Positions 1 to 10,600 of a DNA stretch of 17,495 nucleotides are shown in pieces (position 1 is the first letter of the stretch; every line of letters starts with the position of its first letter). The notes under the pieces were generated by a model, which did no database searches, was not told the DNA's origin, and was given only the letters and a program-made list of their open reading frames with translations. Origin of the DNA: Phoronis ovalis (taxonomy: Eukaryota > Phoronida > Phoronidae); the NCBI GenBank assembly GCA_028565635.1, contig JAOXYB010033173.1, positions 12,422 to 29,916 of the forward strand, in the 5' to 3' direction. The translations under genes were made by a program, and so were the position numbers.

Positions 1-1253
1 CCACTAAATTTTTAGTGAAAGGTAGAAATTGTTGAAATTTATGCAATTTCTTGAACTGCCAAGAATCACCTGTAATTGGTCAGTTAAAAGCTCTTTGGTC
101 TTAGAAAATACTAACAAAAAAGTTTTAGTATGCATGGAAACATGTTCAATTCAGGTGTTTACTAAAAGTATCTTCTCTCTATTGACTATTACTGCCTCAA
201 AAATGAGTTAAAAGTCAGCATCCTATAATATAACCACACTGTCTTAAGTCTAAGACTTAAATTATTTTAATAGTCTATAATATGTTGATTACACCTACAA
301 TAAAGAAAACTTTATGAAATAATACCTAAGATATGATTATTGTATTACACAATTAGATGACAAATCCCCATGGCAACCTGGACCTCATTAGAAGTAATTT
401 TGAGTTATTCATGTAGCACTCAATTAGTCTACCTTAAGAAAATTCATTAACTGTGTGCTGCAAAAGCACAGTACAGATTGGAACTCAGTTGGAGTGGGCT
501 GAAGTGCATTTTATACTGCAAAAATTAGAAGCAGAAAAATATTGGATATATACAGTACATTGCATTTCTAAAGGTTAATTTTATATTAATATGCACTGGC
601 ATTCATCAAGGTTAATTTCATCAGATGTTTGCTACCATTCAGGAAGAATGCAAAACATGATATTTAACTGTGCGTATTAATAATTTTGAAGAAATGAGAA
701 ATTGTTGGATTCAGAAAAAAACTATTCTAGTAAATTGTAATAATTTAAAAAATCTAAATTTGACCGCACAAATTTGCTTGGAATGTAATCAAAATGCATA
801 AATAATTTTGATATTGATAATTTGTGAGGACTATTGTCAAGCATAAGTGTTCCCTTATACAAAAAATTAATATTGTTTTAGTTTCCCTTGTGGCATAGTA
901 ACAATGTAGGTGACATATTTACCTATAATAAATCAATACAATAAACAGCTGCATATATAAAGAGATTTTCAGGAAATGTTACATACATTTTTGCATAACT
1001 TATAATTACGTTTGTTCGAGTATTCGGTTTATTCTGACAAGTTGTTCTTTAGCTTCGTTTATCAAGTTGATGAGTTCAGTGATTGGTGCAATTTTTAAAA
1101 GCTTGTTATGGTGTTTTGAGTATAAATGCAGTTTGACTGGAAAATAGAAAGCTATGTTTCAAATAACGGATTAAATGGATTGAAGTTTTATTTTGTGGAA
1201 ATGTTATATCCTTATGTATTTGAAATTGGGAAAAGGTTAAATTACTAGTAGGA
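1..1253. other. Upstream region of the TMC gene, no gene recognised
   Basis: AT-rich, with stops in all frames and no conserved protein segment. A TATAAATG string at 1121-1128 and the open frame starting at 1254 could mark a promoter and short leader, but such strings are common in DNA of this composition, and no convincing initiator follows. The region may equally be an intron behind an unseen 5' non-coding exon (a TTACTAG acceptor-like string lies just before the ATG). Confidence 0.4.
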
Positions 1254-1645
1254 ATGTCACATTATGGTTCTGACAGGCATGAATACAACATAAAAGTAAG
1301 AGGAAACAGTTCTCAAAGTGAACCATCAGTAAGAAGTAAAGAACAACAAAATAGCTATCACTCCAAGACTGCTATTAGATCTTATGAGATACAACATCCA
1401 AATATGGCAGATACACTATCACCGGAAATAAATCAGATCAAAATGAAATTTGGCAAAAACTCAAACAAAGTATTTCCTATGGATGATAATAAGAGTCAAG
1501 GTAGAGTTATAGGTGCTAGAACTCGTAAAATACTTGAATCATCTAAGTTAAATGGAATATTTGGAAGAATACGATCTGGCCATAGACGCTTCATTCCAAC
1601 AGTTGATAAGAATGGCAGGAGGCAACTTTGGCAAGGACAGTTAAG
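1254..1645 (+). CDS. TMC exon 1: N-terminal cytoplasmic region (residues 1-131)
   Basis: This open frame starts at the first ATG after an in-frame TGA (G at -3) and encodes a Ser/Asn/Lys/Arg-rich, probably disordered segment ending in a basic stretch ([19 protein letters not shown]). TMC N-termini are poorly conserved and of this kind. The exon is assigned to TMC because it is on the right strand and either possible donor (AAG|GTTCAA at 1646, or ACA|GTTAAG at 1640) leaves two codon bases, which exon 2 needs. Both donors are weak. An unseen exon in the 1.8-kb intron, or a different first exon, cannot be ruled out. There is no homology evidence for this part. Confidence 0.55.
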
Positions 1646-4600
1646 GTTCAAATTTTTACAAATTGCTTTTCATTATTGAGCATATGATTAATTATTTTAC
1701 TAATTTAATTTGTAAAATATTATCCCAGTATAGTATCATTTAGGCAGAGGTAGAAAAAGAGGAATAAGCAAGGTTTTTAGTCATTCAATATTTTCCACAA
1801 CTAGGATACTGCACCACTCATATTTGGTAATGCACTGTTTCATCCTTTTCATCAAATTTGGACTTGAATATATTTGTAAAGTTATACAAATTATCTAGTG
1901 CTGTGTTTCCTGATCTGTCTGTAAGTTGTAGCAAAACTGTCTATATTTTACTGACATATTAATATCTTGGGGACCTGAATCTGTTGCATTCTGACTTTAG
2001 AGTATTGATATACTGACACATTATAAAATAAAATAAGAGTTACACTGTATGTGACTATTTGATTATTATAAACTTGGACCATGAAATGATATTTTTTAAA
2101 GTAATAATTTAATAGTCTCAGCTATGAAGAGTTCTGTATGATTTTTTTTCACTGGAACAAAAACATATTTTCTGATTTCTTAGTATGATTGCACGCTTTA
2201 GCTTTAGGGATTTATAACACATAGAAATAAGGTAAAATTACGGAACATTTAATTTGAGTGTATGATGTCTCCCCCAGGTGAAATAATGTGCACATAAAGA
2301 ATGTTTGTGAGTACTATACAGTAGCAAACAATGAATATGTTGTATAAAAATTGTAGAGTATAAAATGATCTGATTACAAATCTTCCTCAAAGGTAAAAAA
2401 TAAATCAATTTTTCGTCTAGTCCCTTGCAAAATATTTTAGATAAACAAAGAACCAGAAAATAATTCACCTACACTTTATTAATAAATAGTACCTGAAAAG
2501 GTTTTCATAGCCCTGACTCTGATGATCAATAGCATTTATGAATTATTAAACCAGTAACTTATGTACCAATATCAATTATTGGTAAATTAATCTCACTATT
2601 TGAGTATGTTTGTCCTATCAAAAAAATGCCTCGAAGGCAGAATTTTCATATTTTGTTGGTGTTAGTTTGCAGTGTTCATGTTTCGCTGTCAATTCTGGAT
2701 AATGAAATGTAATTGGAAATTTTGATTATTATGACATGTAAACAAATGAATAAAGAGATTTGATAATGTTGTAATATAAACTGATGACATTTTGAGGATA
2801 TGATTTAATGCTGTTTATTTTGTCTGCTCCTCTATTTGGGGGCACTCATGGAGTAACTTTACACATTTACAAATATACGGTTGAAAATATGTTTACAGTA
2901 ATAGCAACTTTTTATTGCGACTTGCACATCTTTTATAGGCTGGGTACCTTAATTTATTTGTTGTACTTATTACAATTAGTATTCCTGTTTTGTGCTTTAT
3001 ATTAATAATATACTTTCCCACTTTTATCAATATTTTATATAATTTCTCCCTTCTTGACTGTCTCTTGCATCATTTTAGTAAAAATGAATATTCAAAAAAT
3101 CTATTCACTCATTATCTCATTCGCACACCTGAGTGTCAACTAAGCCTGTCATAAAATTTTCCTGCAACAAAAATTCGCATTATTATTTGCATCTTAATAA
3201 AAATAATCAAAAGGTCATTTTCTCGCTGATTATATGCTAAATGTGTTGCATTTTCATACCAGTTTTCATTTGTGCACATGTGCCTGGTATAATGAGAGCT
3301 GTTACAGTTCTTGATGCCTTTTCTTTTCATTGAAATTAGAGATTTATTTCTTGAAGTAATCGTGGTTCATATTGTGATAATGGGGTTTATTACTGCTGGG
3401 GTGCAATCCAATATCGGAAGATAAATACAGTTATTTCAATAATTCATTGCACAACAACTGTTCTTTTTTAGAGAGAACCTGCTCACAGAACCAGTTCGAA
3501 TGCTCAAAGGTTGTTCTGGTTGGCGTTACAGACAAAAATTGGTAAGTCTCTGGACAATCAACATTGCTCGATCAAATTCTGACTGTTTACTTTAAACATT
3601 TAAATGTCTCATTGTTATAATTTTTTCTTACTGAAAAAGTTTTGATTTTTTGTTGTTGATTGATTGTATTTCATTGACCTCATAGCTCCAGTTTAAAGAG
3701 TAGCAAAATATGAATCTAGTTCACCATACACATAATTGTTTGAAATTTCTGTAGATGAAGTTGGTTAAGTTCTTAAATTTGGAAAACATTTTGAATATTC
3801 TAGCAATGGAACAAAACAAAGATTGCATGTACTGAAATTGGAAATAGTTTAGAAGTATGGAGAAGCTCATTCGTAACAATAGAAGGTTTGTGGGATTTGT
3901 AGTCTGATGTGTATAATCTATAATAATGATAATTATATAACTGAACAGATGAAGTTAATATATGAAAAGTCATTAAAAAATCTTTTTAATAACAAAAGTT
4001 AGTACTCTACTAAAATTCATATCGATGTTAGAATTTGGTAAAATATTTTCAGAATAAATAGCTGCTTCGCTTCTCTCTTCACTTGTGAATATGTGTCAAC
4101 GTTATGGTGGCTTGTTCATGCTGGAGAAAATTAACAGCAAAGGATTAAAATGGTTCACTTCCTTTGCTGTTAATATATTTAATATTAGCACTTCAAGATG
4201 ATGCACAGGACTGGTGTTTTCCATTCTATTTATTACGATGAGGTTAGCTACAATGATTGTAGAATTCTTAGTATAATTTGAAATGTTCTTTTGTCTTTTC
4301 AGGTCATTTTGGATCTGGTGTTGTTTCCTATTTTGTGTTCCTGAAATGGTTGTTTTTTCTAAACGTTTACATCACACTTTTAAATGGTATTTTCATTGTT
4401 TTGCCACAAATACTCTTTCCTGCTGTTGACTTTAACTCGACCGTTCTTGCAGACAATACAACAGCTGCTCAAAATCTATCTCTGATGTGTTCAGCACAGT
4501 ATACGGTTAACGTATCTTCAGATCCATTACAACTTATATTAGACTTCTTCTCAGGAACGGTGAGTATTTTGAAGTAACATGTTTTATGAAGAAATTGCAG

Positions 4601-7600
4601 ATATTATATATTCCAACCATTCTCATGATAATCTCAATTCAATTTGAAAAAATCAATTTGAAATATAGCTGTCCTCGTGGGAAAAGTCAACCAAATTTGC
4701 CCCAAACTGATTAAAGCTTTTACAACCTAACCCGTGTGCAATATTTAGATATTTTATTTCTAAGTTGTTTCCTGTTTACAAGACAAATTTCAAATCTTGG
4801 TTTGAATTTTCAAGCTTGTGTGAAAAATGATTTAGCCAAACCAAAATCGGATACAATTATAAATTAATTATTTAGCAATGTTATATTATATTGTTTATAG
4901 CCTCTTTCTTTGTCTTTGTCAATGTAATTTGTAAAATTTGTGACAGTGACAATAAACTACCCTGTGACCGGAAATAAATGCGTTTTCAGTATGTGTTACT
5001 CAAAGAATTTTGGTTAATAATAAGAAAACGAGATATAAAAAAAATTGTAATGTTATCACCTTTGCAATGCTAAACTTATCTGCTTTGTGTATTTATAAGG
5101 TTCTCTTCAGAATTTTTAGTAATGTCATAATATTTCAATTTAGAAATGAATTGTTTAAACCTTTATTTGTGTCAATTTTGGAAATAAGTATTTTTTGAAA
5201 ATCCAAAGTTTTTAAAAAATTTAAACTTGGCGCATTTATTTCTGGTCACCCTGTATATTATTATTATAATAAGTGCTTATTGCTTTGCTCTTGCCTTGAG
5301 TGTGTGTTAAATAGTGAAACACTTTATTACAGGGATTCCTGGAACAAACTCTCCTGTTTTATGGGTATTATGCTAATTCTGAGGTGTTTATTGGAACATT
5401 TGAAGGCATTGCTTATAATTATAACATGCCACTTGCCTACATACTGGTCACTGGCACATATATCTTTCTTAGCCTCTTTCTAATGGCAAGACAGTAAGTA
5501 TTTCTCACTATAGTACACATTGGTGTTAATCTAGTCTCAGCACAGTAATCATTTATTGGGGCTTTATTGTTGCATGTGACTATATATATATTCCTGCCCT
5601 AGAAATTATATTTATTTGTTTTATATAATTTTGGTATGTTACAGTTGTATGTGAAGTTAGTGTACATGTGTAAGTATACAACAGTGAGTTTTAATTTATA
5701 AGTTAGTAAATATTTTAATATATTTAATATTTATTTACAGATTCACTATAAATAAGTAAATTCATTTTCTGTAAAAAATATTAGTTAACACATGTGTTTG
5801 CTAAACTCACATATATGCTGTATAAACTCATAATAGTTGCATTAAACAGTAATTCGAATTTAATTTGATATTTTGTTTCTTAGAATTACTCAGGATATAA
5901 GGCACAGGTATTGTATATTTTTAAGACCTAAATCAAATTAGTTATTATATAGCTTAAATTATTTTTATTTGCTTTTATTGTTGTATTCTTACAGTCAACA
6001 GCAATTTTTAGCATAAAATCAATTTATTAGTAATGGAGTATTGATTCTACAGTTAATTAAAGTATTGTGAATTTTGAGATTTGCCCCATGGTATGATATA
6101 AAAAAATTTGCTGTGTTATGAACATATAAAAAAATATAAAAACATGTAACAAATACATCCATACTTTCCCATTTAACTAATGTTGTATTAAAATAATATC
6201 TAGGTCTAACTAAAATTAATTATAAAGAACTTTTAGAATAAAAGAAAACAATGACAGGTATTACATAATCCCCCTGGCATAATCCCCAGGGATTAATTTA
6301 ACACTGAATGCAGTTATGCTTATTTCTTCCCTTATTAGATAATTTCATAAAGTTATTAAAAACTAATTTTTTAGCTAAAATTGCATATTTTGATTTTTTA
6401 TGTTTGTTTCATTATTTTAAAAGATACTGTTTAATAAGAATGGAAAGAAACTAGAGAAGAAGTACTTTGAATTCTTTTGTTTCAAAACATATCATAAGGA
6501 CTTAAAGTAAATTAAAATTGCCTCTCTTTGTATTTGTTTCATTATGAATATCCACATCTTGATATGCTTCAGTGTGCCATTTTGTTTGTTGACACTTATT
6601 TCTACCAGGTAGTTTCCACATGTCGCCAAGCTTCTTGGATACAATAGATCCCAATCAAGATTTCTTATTAGCTACAGTTCAGAGTTTCTCATGAAGTCAT
6701 AGGTGTCTATCATGATTGGAAAAATCACATTTTTAGATTGTTTCTAACCATTGCTTTCAACAGAAAATTAATCAAAATACCCAACCTCCTGGTAAATAAT
6801 TCTTCCAACTTGATAGGTATGCGAAGTTTAAACTTGAATATTTTCTGCACAAAACCAGAGTATTTTTTCCTTTCATTATTTCAGTACTGCAGCAGGTTTT
6901 AGAGAGACCCTGGTGTCAGCAGAGGACAAGTTTTACCAATACTGTAACAAAGTATTTGGTGGCTGGGACTTCACTCTGAATGATGTTAAAAATGCTGAAC
7001 TCAAACACAAAAGCTTGTTCTTTGAGCTGGCGGTAAGTAATGCCAGAAACTTTGTACTTTCTACATTTCCATTCATGCCTGTATAGTTTAGTATAAATTC
7101 ACAAAATGATCTGGTAAATACATTTACAGTTAGTATCTATGTTAAAACTAGTATAGCTACTGACTCGTATGCTACTGGTACACCAGTTTTTCAAAGTGTG
7201 CTATGTGTTTTATTATTCAATAGAATGATTTGGAAGAAGACAGAGAGCAAGCAAGAAGAGCTAACCGTACTGGCGGGCAAAAGTGTAAAGTGTATACTGT
7301 ACGATTTTTCATCAACTTGCTAGTTGTTGCCATTCTTGGAGGATCGGGATATCTCATATATTATATGTCTCAATTAACTCTAAGTGTAAGTCGGTGTTTT
7401 ATTTGGTTTACCTCCGTGATTGTGTACCATAATAGGTTCTGTATAAGTTATATATTGTAAAATATAATATGTTTACAGTTTCTAATACCAAACAACTATA
7501 ATTTTTAACGATTTATTTATACGTCTAGAACTTCTTCACTGGGCAACAATTTTCTTTTTACTTCGGTGTTTGTATTTGGAATTTAAAATTTACGTTCACA

Positions 7601-10600
7601 ATTATACCGATAACTATTAATCTTATGTCATTAGTAAATGTATTTTAATTACACGTAATTGTCAGGAACATATTCGCAACTAAATCTACTCGGCCATCAT
7701 TATGTACGTATGCTGTTTGTTACTTTATAGGCATTCTGCTGGTGCTGGTACATATTCTGATTTCGTTTTCTTTCAGTTGACTCAGAGTGTCGAATTTACC
7801 ACTTGGTCAAAACTTATTCAGTGGGCAGTTGAATACTTGCCATCCATCACTATTACAGTGTTAAATGCTGTAGTACCATTTCTGTTTATAAAACTTGTTG
7901 GGGGAGAAGATTATACACCTGATGCTGAAGTGAAGCTTACACTAATTAGGTGAGAAAATTGGGAAATCAATTGATGAATCATCTTTGCATCTCTTCAAGA
8001 ATGTGCGACTTAAACTATTTCTGCAATTATCCTTCTAAACTGGTTAACTACAGCATTATCAGAATAAAAATTATTAGACAAGAACAAAATAGTTGTTAGT
8101 TCCTCATGCTTTAATAATTTTCTTCACACAGTGTTGTAAACTATGCACTTCTGCCATATGGATCTTCAACATTAGCTAAGATTGTGTTATTTCAAGAAAC
8201 TGTTGAAAAACAGTATCGGAGTTGTTGCTATGAAATCCGGCCTCAGGCGAAAGTTATATCTGAATATGTTAATTTTTGAACATTTCAGAACTGTCTTTCT
8301 TCGAATGGCATCAGTGGCTGTGCTTGTGGCCACATTGTATATACAGATAGACTGCTCAATAAAGGATGCATGTAACGTTGGAACAGACACTTGTACATCT
8401 TTCACGGTAGGTATTATTACATTTCAAGGTGATCATTTAAACAGTTTTACCACAAGATTTTTGGGGTTTATGATTGAATGGTCTTGCCTAAAAAAGGGGC
8501 TCAGTTATGCATTTTAAGAGGTAATTTAAGGTAGCAAGTACCATCTGGCACAACCTATTAGAACTACAAACTTCTTGTCAAATTCTGAACTGTTAAATGA
8601 AAAGATAATATTATTATAGCAAAAGTATACATTTTTGGAAAGGTAATAATTATCATGTGAAAAACAAATAAAATATTTTTCATAAGATTTATATTTATAT
8701 AGTACTTTCTAAAAGTATATACTTTTGTTAGCCTATTTTTCATAAGTATTCATAAATAGTTGCATAACAGTTGAAATCTTAAAATTGGAAGGTTCTTGTT
8801 CAAGTTCCGGATAGGAAATTCTTGCCTGACAATTAATATACAAAAATTTATATATAATTATATCATCTTTTTTTGTAGTGTTGGGAAACATATGTTGGTC
8901 AGCAGATTTACAAGCTGATCTTGATGGATTTCATTGTGGGAGTTGGAAAAGTTTTCCTAGTAGAATTTCCAAGAATGTAAGTAATGTTTGTTCTTGAAAG
9001 CATATTTTTTCCAAACTAATCTAACATTAGTATATTTACTGAAACTGCGTGTAAACTCATAACTTTGCTTAGTTTTCAACAGCTACGTTATTTCACAACA
9101 AAGAGTTGAACAAATGATTTGTTACTTGCTATAACCATATTTCTAGATTTTAAAACTTACAGTAATATAAAATTTAACTTAAAAAAAGTTGATTATGCTA
9201 TACTTTTTCTATTTTCTCAGTAATGAAACTTTAAATAACTTGAAAACTGTTGAATTAATGTATAGTAAAACATAATGTTTATGAATATGTTCCTCATTAT
9301 GTAAGCAGCAACCTACCAATGTTTTTTATAGGTTGATAGTGACCAAATGTTCCTGCGCATTATCAAGACTTATCGGTCAACAAGAGTTTGTTATACCTCA
9401 AAATGTTCTTGATATTGTTTACTCACAGACTTTGTGCTGGATAGGAGCCTTTTTTAGTCCTATAACACCTGCTGTTAGCATGATTAAATTCTTTCTGTTT
9501 TTTTATGTCAAAAAGGTTAGTAAACTTATGTAAAATACTAGGTGAAAGTTGTGAATTTAGCAGCTGCTTTTAAACGTTATACTTTAATTTTTAAAAATGC
9601 AGATCTGAACACACATGCACATGATAGAGCCACGTACTGTCTGCTCGATCTTCTAATTAACTTCCCTGAATGCTGGAATTTTTAAATCAGAGAACTGCAC
9701 CATTTTTTATTTACATAATGCAGCATTCTAGGATTGAATGTTTGAGTTCATGATCAGTAGCTCTACCTAGTGCAAGTTATTGTTGCTGCTCTTTGTTAAA
9801 AGTACTCGGATATCTGTGAGCCGCAGTGACGATATGGTGGTTATATGACACAATTTGAAATCATTTCTAGGTTAAGAGACATAATCAAAGGCATACAAAT
9901 TGAAATAAAAGTATCATACAAGATCTTTATACAGGTCACTAAATGTTTACTGGAAGTTAATGAATATTCACACATGATTATGATTATCATAAGAACTATA
10001 TAAAATGATTCAGTGTTTATAACCAGAATAATTGTAGGCTAAATGTTGATAATGTTTATTTTTTGTTACAGCTGTCTTTGATTTACACACATGTTCCATC
10101 AAAAAGACCATACAGAGCTTCCAAGTCTAATTCATTTTTTATGATTGTATTACTGGTTTCTTTTGGAATGTGCTGTTTCCCCATTGGTTGGGTTATTGCT
10201 AGGTAGGTCATGTGATGAAAGGAAAGTTGTATTGTTATACTAAACGAAGCAATGTAGAGCTAAATGGTACAAAATCAAGAAAGTCAAACTATGTTCATGG
10301 CAGAACAACAATATTAAGTAATTTCATTGGATGGAACAACTATTGTATAACCAGCACTCACCTTAACCAACTAAACCAAAAAGTTGAGGAAGTGACAAAT
10401 ATCTATGACAAATATGTGCGCATACTTTTCTTTTAAATTGTTAGAATCTGGTAAAACCACATCTGTGTAGTTTTTAAATATCAGTCGGTATAATTCATGT
10501 TTGTGAGCTGTGTTTTTATATACAGTATTTGTAACTCAAAGGATATTTTCATGGAAAAAAGTGATATAATTTATGATTATTTTATGCTTTCAGGATGACT

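Noticed and set aside
1121-1128. TATAAATG as a TATA box for TMC
   Set aside because: Frequent in AT-rich DNA and no clear initiator about 30 bases on; not strong enough for a promoter feature.
2808-3005. Hydrophobic 65-codon open frame in TMC intron 1
   Set aside because: T-rich sequence gives hydrophobic codons by chance; no family match, and no paired splice sites keep the TMC phase.
6265-6294. Palindrome with two CATAATCCCC copies as a regulatory site or element end
   Set aside because: Imperfect, short and without target duplication or partner elsewhere in the window.
8182-8288. In-frame extension upstream of TMC exon 9, starting with ATG at 8182
   Set aside because: The conserved protein enters at 8289 after a good CATTTCAG acceptor, with the Arg codon completed from exon 8; the extension has no TMC resemblance.
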